DNA from: Actinomycetota bacterium
GTDB lineage: Bacteria > Actinomycetota > Acidimicrobiia > IMCC26256 > PALSA-610
Length of the DNA: 9,785 bases
Reading direction: 5' to 3'
Assembly (NCBI GenBank): GCA_005779345.1
Contig: SXJQ01000322.1
Span: 1 to 9,785, forward strand
Shown here: positions 1-6,396 of the stretch, in pieces
How positions within the stretch are numbered: position 1 is the first letter of the stretch
Layout: each line of letters starts with the position of its first letter
Notes under the pieces: model-generated
The model's input: the letters and a program-made list of their open reading frames with translations, nothing else
The model's database searches: none
Told to the model about the DNA's origin: nothing
Position numbers and translations under genes: made by a program

Positions 1-1629
1 CAACGTCAGCGGGTAGGGATCGTCGAGGCGCTGGTACCGCGGCACGCCGATGCCGGGCAGGTTCGCGAGCTGGAGCTTGCCGCCGGGGAACACGTCGCGG
101 AACTGCACCGTCGTGCCCGCACCGCGCAGCTCGCGTGCACCCCGCGCGCCGCCGTTGTCGGTGACACCCGCGTCGACCGTCGCCGGCTCCGACGCGTCGT
201 ACCGGTCGGCCGGCAGCCCGAGCCGCGCCGCGAGCGCCGCCGCGACCTCGTTGTTCGTCCGGCTCTCGCCGACCCGATCGATCACCGCCGGCATCTCCTG
301 GAACGTGTAGGTGCCGTAGCTGCCCGCGACGTCGCGCGCCTCGAAATGCGTCGTGGCGGGCAGCACGATGTCGGCGTAGCGAGCCGAGTCGGTGAGCACC
401 TGGTCGTGCACGACCGTGAACAGATCGTCGCGACTGAGCCCTTCGAGGACGCTGACCTGCGCAGGGTTCGTGGCCGCGAGGTTGTTGCCCTCGACGTAGA
501 GGAAGTGCACGGCGGGTTCGCCGCCGGGATCGGTGAGCAGACGACCGAACGTGTTCATATTCACGTGGCGCGCACGACGGAGTTCCTTCGGCGTGTCGGG
601 GTCGCGCGCGTCGAGTTCGTAGGGCGTGGCCTCCGAGAGCGAATACATGACGCCGCTGCCCGCGTCGCCGAAGTGTCCGGCGAGCGCCGGGAGCGCGTAG
701 ACGGCGGCGCAGCCGCTCCCCCCGTTGCGGTTGCGTTCGAGGCCCCAACCGACACGGAGGAACGTCGGGCGGATCTCGGCGAGGTCGACCGCGAACGAGC
801 GGATCTCGTCGGGCGCGACACCGCACTCGGCGGCCGCTCGATCGAGTGTCCACTCCTCGGCTGCCCCGAGGAACGCCTCGACCCCCTCGACATGCTCGGC
901 GAGGAACGCGGTCGCGAGCGCGCCGCTCTGCGCGAGTTCGCGCGCGACCGCGTACGCGAGGACCACGTCGGTTCCGGGTCGGATCGCGAGGTGGCGATCG
1001 GCGCGTTTGGCGATACCGGTCGCGCGCGGATCGACGACCGTGAGGCGTGCACCCGCCTTGGTCGCCCGAGCGACGAGCGGCGGGAAGTGCACGTTGGAGA
1101 TCGTCGGGTTCGCACCCCACACGATCACGTGCCGCGCGTGCACGACATCGCGCGGATCCGCCGACGGCACCGACCCGTAGGTCGAGTAGCGCGCGACCGC
1201 GTTGGTGAGCGCACAGATCGTGTGGTCCACCCGACTCGCGCCGAGGCGACGGAACAGACGATCGGTGAGTGCGCCCTGCGACGCGCCGGTCGAGGAGTTG
1301 TAGAGGTACGGCACGACCGCCGCGGGTCCGTGGCGATCGATCGTCTCGGTGAGGCGCGCCACGATCAGATCGAGGGCTTTGTCCCACGTGGCGGTGCGGA
1401 ACTCGCCCGCGCCCTTCGGGCCGGTGCGTACCAACGGCGTCAGGACGCGTTCGGGTGCGTAGACGCGCTGCGGGTGGCGCTTCACCTTCTGGCAGATGAA
1501 GCCTGCGGTCACGGGGTTGCCCGGCGCCGCGTCGACCACGGTGAGGCGGCCGTCGTCGACCGTGACCGTGACCGAACAGGTGTCGGGACAGTCGAGCGGA
1601 CACGCGGTGACGAACTGCTGGGGCGCCAT
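1..1629 (-). CDS. Molybdopterin oxidoreductase (DMSO reductase superfamily), C-terminus beyond window edge
   Basis: 543 codons are open from ATG at 1629 to the window edge, with no stop, so the C-terminal part is missing. The N-terminus carries a [4Fe-4S] ligand set C10-x3-C14-x3-C18-x27-C46 (CPLDCPDTC, then FICQK), the usual start of the bis-MGD enzyme family. C139 in the stretch TICALTNAVARYSTYG sits where NapA has its molybdenum-ligating cysteine, so Cys ligation of Mo is inferred. Further family marks are VIVWGANPTISN, VDPRATG and VEGNNLAATNPAQ. The last visible residues (GKLQLANLPG...) begin the C-terminal pterin-binding domain. There is no twin-arginine signal, since the Cys motif starts at residue 10, so the enzyme should be cytoplasmic. 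The substrate cannot be told; formate-dehydrogenase-like or other anaerobic dehydrogenase activity is possible. No partner subunit lies upstream. There is no good Shine-Dalgarno sequence; a -10-like TAGGCT precedes the start. Confidence 0.9.
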   Translation of the reverse strand, partial: MAPQQFVTACPLDCPDTCSVTVTVDDGRLTVVDAAPGNPVTAGFICQKVKRHPQRVYAPERVLTPLVRTGPKGAGEFRTATWDKALDLIVARLTETIDRHGPAAVVPYLYNSSTGASQGALTDRLFRRLGASRVDHTICALTNAVARYSTYGSVPSADPRDVVHARHVIVWGANPTISNVHFPPLVARATKAGARLTVVDPRATGIAKRADRHLAIRPGTDVVLAYAVARELAQSGALATAFLAEHVEGVEAFLGAAEEWTLDRAAAECGVAPDEIRSFAVDLAEIRPTFLRVGWGLERNRNGGSGCAAVYALPALAGHFGDAGSGVMYSLSEATPYELDARDPDTPKELRRARHVNMNTFGRLLTDPGGEPAVHFLYVEGNNLAATNPAQVSVLEGLSRDDLFTVVHDQVLTDSARYADIVLPATTHFEARDVAGSYGTYTFQEMPAVIDRVGESRTNNEVAAALAARLGLPADRYDASEPATVDAGVTDNGGARGARELRGAGTTVQFRDVFPGGKLQLANLPGIGVPRYQRLDDPYPLTL

Positions 1630-1635
1630 CCGCCG

Positions 1636-1641
1636 AGCCTA
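1636..1641 (-). promoter_or_regulatory. Putative leaderless promoter -10 element (TAGGCT) for the molybdoenzyme gene
   Basis: On the minus strand TAGGCT fits the actinobacterial -10 pattern TANNNT. It lies exactly six bases before the ATG at 1629, so its last T would be at -7 if transcription began at the A of the start codon. No Shine-Dalgarno sequence stands between them. A -35 match is poor (TTCGTC at about 17 bases). This is inference from spacing only. Confidence 0.4.
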
Positions 1642-1690
1642 CGGTCGCCGCCTCGCGGGACGAATCGCCTTTCCGGATCCCCGACCCCCC

Positions 1691-1737
1691 TTCGTTGAGC
1701 GGTCCGGCGCGTATGACACGCCGGACCGCTCAACGAA
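1691..1737 (-). terminator. Perfect 19-bp hairpin, probable transcription terminator
   Basis: TTCGTTGAGCGGTCCGGCG (1691-1709) is repeated as its exact reverse complement at 1719-1737, with a 9-base loop. It begins 13 bases after the stop of the kinase gene and ends 61 bases before the molybdoenzyme start, both on the minus strand. That is where a terminator is expected. It is not a classic intrinsic terminator, because the minus-strand transcript continues into GGGGGG instead of a U-tract. U-less hairpin terminators are reported in GC-rich actinomycetes. A protein-binding operator is the alternative. Confidence 0.65.
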
Positions 1738-1750
1738 AGCGGAGGGTCGG

Positions 1751-2683
1751 TCAGCCGAGGCCGAGTTCGGCGACGGCTTCGCCGAGCGCGGTCTCGAGCG
1801 TGCGGCGGACGGTCGCTCCAGGTGGGCGGTCGCGCAACCCGTCGAGCGTGCCGATGATGCTCACGATGTCGGCCCACGGGTGGAAGGTGCATCCGGTCGC
1901 GCGCTCCCAGTCGACACGAAGGTCGTCGGCGAGCGCCGCGTCGGAAAAGAAGAGGTTGAGTCGGCAATGTGCGGGGTCGATCGCCGCCGGCCCGACGCCC
2001 GCGGCCTGCCAGTCGACGATCCCCGTCAGCACGCCGCGCCGCCACAACAGGTTGCCCGGGTGGAAATCGCGATGCACGAAGCCGACGTCGACCTCGGGGA
2101 CGGGTCCGTGGAAGACCTCGAGGGCTCGTTCCCACACGGTCGGATCGGTGACCCAGCGCGGCAGGGACCACGACTTCTGGCGGTACGGCGCGATCGGCGC
2201 GAGCGACACGGTCGCGGGCACGGCGACGTCGTGGATCGCAGCCATCTGATCCACGACCTGGCGGATCCAACCACGACGGGCTCGCGGTTCCCACACCGGT
2301 TGCCCGTCCAGCCACGACATCGCGACCGCAGCGACATCGGTCATCGTCCCGTGTTCGTCCACGGCGAGCAGGGCCGGCATCGGAATCGGCGAGCCGACGA
2401 GGAGCGCGAGCGCACGCACCTCACGCTCGATCGGGCTCGGTGACTCCGCGAGCACGTGCCCGGCGACGTAACGGCGGAGCACGACCGAGGTCACCGCACC
2501 GTCGTCGTATGCGAGTTCGACCCGATGCATCGCCGACGACGACCCTCCGAGGAGCGCCTCGACACCGACGACCTCGGCGGCACCGAGCTCCCGGCGCAAC
2601 CACGCCAGGGTTCGCTCCGGCGGTCGCGCCCGCAACCGTGCCGCGTCACCTCCGGCGATCGACAGCGGTGGTCGCTCACCCAT
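1751..2683 (-). CDS. Aminoglycoside-phosphotransferase (APH) fold small-molecule kinase
   Basis: 310 residues from the chosen ATG at 2683. An in-frame ATG at 2746 would add 21 residues, but the ATG at 2683 has a good Shine-Dalgarno (GGGGGAG, 9-base spacer). The kinase order is clear: a Gly/Ser-rich loop near 46-50 (GGSSS), VVLRRY at 67-72 where Arg replaces the usual ATP-binding Lys (common in the ACAD10/choline-kinase-like APH group), a helix glutamate in EREVRAL, the catalytic loop VHRDFHPGNLLW at 203-214 with D206 and N211, and the metal-binding D224 in GIVDWQ. It transfers a phosphate from ATP to a small hydroxylated substrate. The substrate cannot be told, and family membership alone does not show antibiotic resistance. 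It is a single-gene unit followed by a hairpin and divergent from the cysteine-cluster gene. Confidence 0.9.
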   Translation of the reverse strand: MGERPPLSIAGGDAARLRARPPERTLAWLRRELGAAEVVGVEALLGGSSSAMHRVELAYDDGAVTSVVLRRYVAGHVLAESPSPIEREVRALALLVGSPIPMPALLAVDEHGTMTDVAAVAMSWLDGQPVWEPRARRGWIRQVVDQMAAIHDVAVPATVSLAPIAPYRQKSWSLPRWVTDPTVWERALEVFHGPVPEVDVGFVHRDFHPGNLLWRRGVLTGIVDWQAAGVGPAAIDPAHCRLNLFFSDAALADDLRVDWERATGCTFHPWADIVSIIGTLDGLRDRPPGATVRRTLETALGEAVAELGLG

Positions 2684-2692
2684 TTCGCGAGT

Positions 2693-2699
2693 CTCCCCC
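2693..2699 (-). promoter_or_regulatory. Shine-Dalgarno fixing the kinase start
   Basis: On the minus strand GGGGGAG stands nine bases before ATG 2683. It favours this start over the in-frame ATG at 2746, which would overlap the divergent gene's start and has no such site. Confidence 0.6.
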
Positions 2700-2744
2700 A
2701 CCCAGACGTTGCCCGGTCGGCGTCTTCCCGACGAAGCTGACGCC

Positions 2745-3428
2745 ATGTCCGATGACGCTCACATCGTGCCCGAGGGTACCGACCCATCGGGGCCGCTCCC
2801 TGCCGGCGACTTCGCGTCGTGGGTCGCCGAGATCCGAGGTGCGATCCGTGGCGACAATCCGGCCGATGTCGCGTGCGACGGCTGCACCGCGTGCTGCACG
2901 TCGTCGCAGTTCGTCCACATCGCCCCCGACGAAACGGCAACGCTGGCCAGGATTCCGGCCGATCTCCTGTTCCCCGCACCACGCATGCCGCGCGGTCACG
3001 TGCTGCTCGGTTACGACGATCGCGGGCACTGCCCGATGCTCCGCGACCGTGCGTGCTCGATCTACGACGACCGACCGCGGACTTGCCGGACGTACGACTG
3101 CCGGGTGTTCGCCGCGGCGGGGTTGTCGGCGGTCGCCGACGACAAGCCCGACATCGACCGGCGAGCACGACTTTGGGAGTTCTCGTACGCGACCGACGCC
3201 GACCGCGCTCGCCACGACGCCGTCCGAACCGCGGCCACCGCCTTGCGCGAGCACCCCGACCTGCTCCCCGACGATGCGGCACGCGCGACGACGACCCAAC
3301 TCGCCGTGCTCGCGGTGCTCGTGCACGACGCGCTCATCCCGGCCTCGACCGCGCCGACCGCCGCGGCGATCGCCGCCGAGCTCACGCGCCACCGACCGAC
3401 CCCACTGTGGCAGAGACCCCTCAGATGA
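2745..3428 (+). CDS. YkgJ-type CxxCxxCC cysteine-cluster protein
   Basis: 227 residues from ATG 2745. An in-frame TTG at 2709 is possible but adds 12 unremarkable residues. The first cluster is C44-x2-C47-x2-C50-C51 (CDGCTACC). It is followed by C96 (CPML), C104, C114 and C119 in the signature CSIYDDRPRTCRTYDC. This is the zinc- or iron-chelating CxxCxxCC family. Members bind a metal, but their role is poorly known. There is no signal peptide or membrane segment, so it should be cytoplasmic. The C-terminal part (about 150-227) is Ala/Arg-rich and helical and carries no motif I recognise. No clear Shine-Dalgarno is seen; TTGCCC at 2709 and GAAGCT at 2733 could form a weak leaderless promoter. 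The gene ends tail to tail with mdh, overlapping it by 8 bases. Confidence 0.88.
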   Translation: MSDDAHIVPEGTDPSGPLPAGDFASWVAEIRGAIRGDNPADVACDGCTACCTSSQFVHIAPDETATLARIPADLLFPAPRMPRGHVLLGYDDRGHCPMLRDRACSIYDDRPRTCRTYDCRVFAAAGLSAVADDKPDIDRRARLWEFSYATDADRARHDAVRTAATALREHPDLLPDDAARATTTQLAVLAVLVHDALIPASTAPTAAAIAAELTRHRPTPLWQRPLR

Positions 3429-4407
3429 GACCGAGTGCGGCGACCGCGTCGCGCTCGTCGCGCAGCTCGGCGACCGAGGCGTCGACGCGGGCACGTGCGA
3501 ACTCGTTGAGTTCGAGGTCGGGCACGATCGACCACACGCCGTCGGCCGTCGTGCAGGGAAACGACGAGATCAGACCGGCGTCGGCGCCGTAGCTCCCGTC
3601 GGAGCACACGCCCATGCTCACCCAGTCGCCGGCCGGGGTACCCAACGCCCACGAACGCATGTGGGCGATGGCCGCGTTCGCGGCCGACGCGGCCGACGAC
3701 AGCCCGCGGGCCGTGATGACCGCGGCACCGCGCTGTTGCACCGTCGGGATGTAGGAGCCCTCGTACCAGGCGTGGTCACCGACGAGGTCGTAGGCGTTCT
3801 TACCGCCAACCTCGGCGTGGTAGAGGTCGGGGAACTGCGTCGCGGAGTGGTTGCCCCAGATCGTCATCTTGGTGATGTCGTTGACGGTCGTGCCGGTGCG
3901 CTGCGCGAGCTGGGCAATCGCGCGGTTGTGGTCGAGGCGTGTCATCGCGGTGAACCGGTCGGTGGGGACACCCTTCGCGTTGTTCATCGCGATGAGGCAG
4001 TTCGTGTTGGCCGGGTTGCCGACGACGAGCACCTTGATGTCGTCGGCCGCACCGGCCGCGATCGCCTGGCCCTGCGTGGTGAAGATCCCGCCGTTGATCT
4101 TCAGCAGGTCGCTGCGCTCCATCCCGTCCTTGCGCGGCACCGACCCGACGAGCAGCGCGAAGTTCGCGCCGGCGAACGCCCGGTTCGCATCGTCGGTCCC
4201 CTCGATCCCTGCGAGCAGCGGAAACGCGCAATCCTCGAGTTCCATCATCACGCCGTCGAGCGCGCCGAGCGCGGGCGTGATCTCGAGCAACGACAGGATC
4301 ACGGGCTGGTCGGGACCGAGCATCGATCCGCTCGCGATCCGGAACAACAGGCTGTAGCCGATCTGACCGGCAGCGCCGGTGACGGCGACACGAACGGGCG
4401 ATTTCAT
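3421..4407 (-). CDS. mdh: Malate dehydrogenase
   Basis: 328 residues, full length for the LDH/MDH-superfamily malate dehydrogenase of the Thermus/cytosolic type. It interconverts malate and oxaloacetate with NAD(H) in the TCA cycle. The Rossmann loop is TGAAGQIGYSL (10-20). E42 (LLEITPALGAL) at the end of the second strand favours NAD over NADP. The substrate arginines R92 and R98 (VPRKDGMER), N131 (NPANTN), D159 and R162 (RLDHNRA) and the catalytic H187 (WGNHSATQFPD) are all present, at the numbering known for Thermus MDH. It starts at ATG with a strong Shine-Dalgarno (GAGAGGAG, 8-base spacer), 33 bases after the J-domain gene, so it is probably the last gene of the purN operon. No promoter is obvious in that gap. 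Its stop overlaps the convergent cysteine-cluster gene. Confidence 0.97.
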   Translation of the reverse strand: MKSPVRVAVTGAAGQIGYSLLFRIASGSMLGPDQPVILSLLEITPALGALDGVMMELEDCAFPLLAGIEGTDDANRAFAGANFALLVGSVPRKDGMERSDLLKINGGIFTTQGQAIAAGAADDIKVLVVGNPANTNCLIAMNNAKGVPTDRFTAMTRLDHNRAIAQLAQRTGTTVNDITKMTIWGNHSATQFPDLYHAEVGGKNAYDLVGDHAWYEGSYIPTVQQRGAAVITARGLSSAASAANAAIAHMRSWALGTPAGDWVSMGVCSDGSYGADAGLISSFPCTTADGVWSIVPDLELNEFARARVDASVAELRDERDAVAALGLI

Positions 4408-4415
4408 GCGACACG

Positions 4416-4423
4416 CTCCTCTC
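4416..4423 (-). promoter_or_regulatory. Strong Shine-Dalgarno of mdh
   Basis: GAGAGGAG on the minus strand, eight bases from the mdh ATG. It is the best ribosome-binding site in the operon. Independent strong initiation of mdh would fit a need for more enzyme than the coupled genes upstream. Confidence 0.7.
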
Positions 4424-4440
4424 GAAGAAACGGTTCGAAG

Positions 4441-5271
4441 CTAGCCCTGGCCGTGCGAGGCCGCCGAAGCGTCGGCGGGTGCGCCGACCGTTGCCGGCTC
4501 GACGTCGCCGAGCAGGTCGAGCAGCAGTTCGCGGGCCTCGGTGAGCTCGGCGATCCGCTCCGCCGCTCCCGCGCCACGAGCGCCCGTATCGGGGTGTGCG
4601 TCGCGGAGCAGCCGTCGGAATCTGCGATTCACCTCGCCGCGCTCGAGCGAGACTCGCGCGCCGATCCCGAGCACCTCCATCGCCCAGCGCCGCTCCGCGC
4701 CGACGCCTGCCCAGACCGACTCCGCGGCCGGCCGGCCGACCTTCCACGCGGCGTCGGACGCCCATGGCACTTCGTAGGGCACCCCGTCGATGAGCCGCCG
4801 AACGATCACGTCGCGACGCGACGCGAACGGATGCCGACCGAGCAGCGCCTGGCGCACCGCGAACAGGCCTGGCGCGCGCACCGAAAGCGGCAGGACCGCG
4901 ACCGACAGGATCGTGCCGAGCACCTGCGGCAGCGCAGCACCGTGCGTGTCGAGCTCGACGACCACCCGGTCGAGTTCCTGCTCGACGCGATGACGCGAGC
5001 GGTCGAGCCCGTGCGTGTCGCGCTGGAGTCGATGGCGGAGCGCGATCCGCGGAACCTCGAGCCCACCCGCCGCGATCCGCGCGAGGTCGAGCAGCTCGTC
5101 GCGCGTCTCGTCGTCGAAGCCGATCGCGAACTCGTGCACGACGGCACCGATGAGCAGCGCTCCGGGCGCGGCTGCACCGGCCAGCGGCAGGTACGCGGAA
5201 CCGACCGCCACCCGGCGTGTCGGCATGTGCCGACGCGTGTGTCGCAGGATCAGTTCTGCGAGCAGGACCAC
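4441..5271 (-). CDS. Protein with C-terminal J-domain (DnaJ-like), N-terminal part unknown
   Basis: 276 residues if GTG 5271 is the start, four bases after the stop of the zinc-ribbon gene. ATG 5226 (261 residues) is the alternative; neither has a clear Shine-Dalgarno, so the start is uncertain. The last third (about 194-254) reads as a J-domain: ERRWAMEVLGIG, then a basic helix EVNRRFRRLLRDA running into the HPD motif at 226-228, then an ERIAELTEARELLLDLL helix. HPD is the motif by which J-proteins stimulate Hsp70 (DnaK) ATPase. There is no Gly/Phe region, zinc-finger repeat or DnaJ C-terminal domain. Residues 1-190 are a domain I do not recognise. It has hydrophobic stretches (LPLAGAAAPGALLIGAVV, 28-45; LPQVLGTILSVAVLPL near the middle) that are too weak to call membrane helices. 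The role is unknown; position suggests co-expression with the purine genes and mdh. Confidence 0.75.
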   Translation of the reverse strand: MVLLAELILRHTRRHMPTRRVAVGSAYLPLAGAAAPGALLIGAVVHEFAIGFDDETRDELLDLARIAAGGLEVPRIALRHRLQRDTHGLDRSRHRVEQELDRVVVELDTHGAALPQVLGTILSVAVLPLSVRAPGLFAVRQALLGRHPFASRRDVIVRRLIDGVPYEVPWASDAAWKVGRPAAESVWAGVGAERRWAMEVLGIGARVSLERGEVNRRFRRLLRDAHPDTGARGAGAAERIAELTEARELLLDLLGDVEPATVGAPADASAASHGQG

Positions 5272-5275
5272 GGCG

Positions 5276-5536
5276 TCAACCCCGGACTGCGACGATGAGC
5301 AGCGCGAGTGCATACGCGATCGCGAACACGCCACCGAACACGAGATAGGCGCGCCGGTCGAACGGGTTGCGCGCGGCGGGCCCGAGGCCCGGGTGCAGAC
5401 CGCAAACGGCGCAGCGTGTCTCGGGCCCGGCCAACACGGAACCGCACAGCGCGCAGTTCACGACCACCGGCGGCTCCGGAGGAGGCGGTTCCGGAGGAGG
5501 CGGGGGCGGAGGAGGCGGCGGCGGGGTCGTCGTCAC
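5276..5536 (-). CDS. Small proline-rich zinc-ribbon protein with one C-terminal membrane helix
   Basis: 86 residues from GTG 5536, whose last two bases belong to the folD stop (GTGA), so translation is probably coupled to folD. The protein has three parts. Residues 5-23 are almost all proline (P11-E-P4-E-PP). Residues 28-46 form a zinc ribbon, C28-x2-C31 (CALCG) and C42-x2-C45 (CAVCG). Residues about 63-84 (YLVFGGVFAIAYALALLIVAV) are a membrane helix. With no signal peptide, it is probably tail-anchored with the ribbon in the cytoplasm. The 11-proline run should stall ribosomes and need EF-P. Its function is unknown. The tight coupling and balanced codon use argue that it is a real gene, not a shadow. 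Confidence 0.75.
   Translation of the reverse strand: MTTTPPPPPPPPPPPEPPPPEPPVVVNCALCGSVLAGPETRCAVCGLHPGLGPAARNPFDRRAYLVFGGVFAIAYALALLIVAVRG
5476..5520 (+). repeat. Three 15-bp tandem repeats inside the proline-rich coding region
   Basis: GGAGGAGGCGG recurs at 5478-5488, 5493-5503 and 5508-5518, a period of 15 bases. On the minus strand this encodes proline-rich pentapeptides. The unit keeps the frame, so copy changes would lengthen or shorten the proline tract without a frameshift. Confidence 0.75.
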
Positions 5537-6396
5537 GACACGCCCAGCCGCCGCTCGGCGTTGTCGACGGCGTTCTTGAACAGCATCGCGATCGTGGTCG
5601 GTCCGACGCCGCCGACCCGCGGCGTGATCCAGCCCGCGACCTCCTCGCAGCGCTCGTCGACATCGGGGAGGATCCGGCGCCCCTCGTATCGAACTCCCGC
5701 GCCGACCACGACCGCACCGGGACGCACGTGTTCGGGTTGCACGATTCCGGGCACGCCGACGGCGGCGACGACGACGTCGGCCGCCCGCGTGTAGTCGGCC
5801 CAGTTCTTCACCCCGGTGTGCACGAGCGTCACCGCGGCGTTGGCCGTCGGGCGCTTCTGCGACAGCAGCATCGAGAGCGGACGACCGATGGTCATGCCGC
5901 GGCCCATGATCACGACATGGCGGCCCGCGACCGGGACCTCGTAGTGCGCGAGCAACGCTTCGATCCCGGCTGGCGTGCAGGGCACCGGGCCCGCGACTCC
6001 GAGCGCGAGTCGGCCCAGGTTGACCGGGTGCAGCCCGTCGACATCCTTGTCGGCGTCGAGCGCGAGGAGCGCGGCCTCGTAGTCGATCTGGGGGGGCGGT
6101 GGATACTGGAAGAGCACGGCGTCGATCGCGTCGTCGGCGTTGTAGTCGGTGATGACGGCGAGCACGTCGGCCTGCGTCGCGTCGTCGGGCAGACCGACAT
6201 GACGGCTGTGGATGCCGAGCGCCGTCGCCTTCTCCTGCTTCATGCGGATGTAGCCGGCGCTGGCGTCGTCGGAACCGACGAGAATCGTGCCGAGGCCCGG
6301 CGGGCGGCCACGCACGCGCAACGCGGCAATACGCGGCGCGAGGTCGGCGAACACCGCCTCGGCAACCGGACCTCCCGGCATCAGCTTCGCTGCCAT
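5533..6396 (-). CDS. folD: Methylenetetrahydrofolate dehydrogenase / methenyltetrahydrofolate cyclohydrolase
   Basis: 287 residues, normal FolD length. The enzyme converts 5,10-methylene-THF through methenyl-THF to 10-formyl-THF, the formyl donor used by PurN and PurH just upstream. The catalytic set is present: Y49 and K53 (GYIRMKQEKA), Q97 (FQYPPPP) and D120 (DKDVDGLHPVNLGRL), with PCTPAGI next. The NADP-binding part has VIMGRGMTIGRPLSMLL, and the end has VGGVGPTTIAML. Three usually constant stretches differ: QLPLP is QYPPPP, IDVG is VGAG, and PGGVGPMT is VGGVGPTT. The ATG at 6396 shares its A with the purH stop (TGATG), and the gene's own stop overlaps the next start (GTGA), so it is translated as part of the chain. 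Confidence 0.96.
   Translation of the reverse strand: MAAKLMPGGPVAEAVFADLAPRIAALRVRGRPPGLGTILVGSDDASAGYIRMKQEKATALGIHSRHVGLPDDATQADVLAVITDYNADDAIDAVLFQYPPPPQIDYEAALLALDADKDVDGLHPVNLGRLALGVAGPVPCTPAGIEALLAHYEVPVAGRHVVIMGRGMTIGRPLSMLLSQKRPTANAAVTLVHTGVKNWADYTRAADVVVAAVGVPGIVQPEHVRPGAVVVGAGVRYEGRRILPDVDERCEEVAGWITPRVGGVGPTTIAMLFKNAVDNAERRLGVS

Noticed and set aside
346..1698. A 450-codon plus-strand open frame antisense to the molybdoenzyme
   Set aside because: Its composition (Arg/Val/Glu/Asp-rich, no motifs) is that of a shadow frame; the minus strand has unmistakable molybdoenzyme motifs.
1751..2683. Antibiotic-resistance gene
   Set aside because: The APH fold is shared by many metabolic kinases, and nothing here points to an aminoglycoside substrate or a mobile context.
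2684..2744. Divergent spacer of 61 bases between the kinase and the cysteine-cluster gene, searched for promoters
   Set aside because: No TANNNT box is present on either strand. A TTGCCC/GAAGCT pair (2709 and 2733) is too weak to list as a feature.
2440..5298. A 952-codon open frame on the plus strand
   Set aside because: It runs antisense to the J-domain gene, mdh and the start of the kinase, and its product is low-complexity and Arg/Pro-rich. Long antisense frames are expected where third positions are nearly all G or C.
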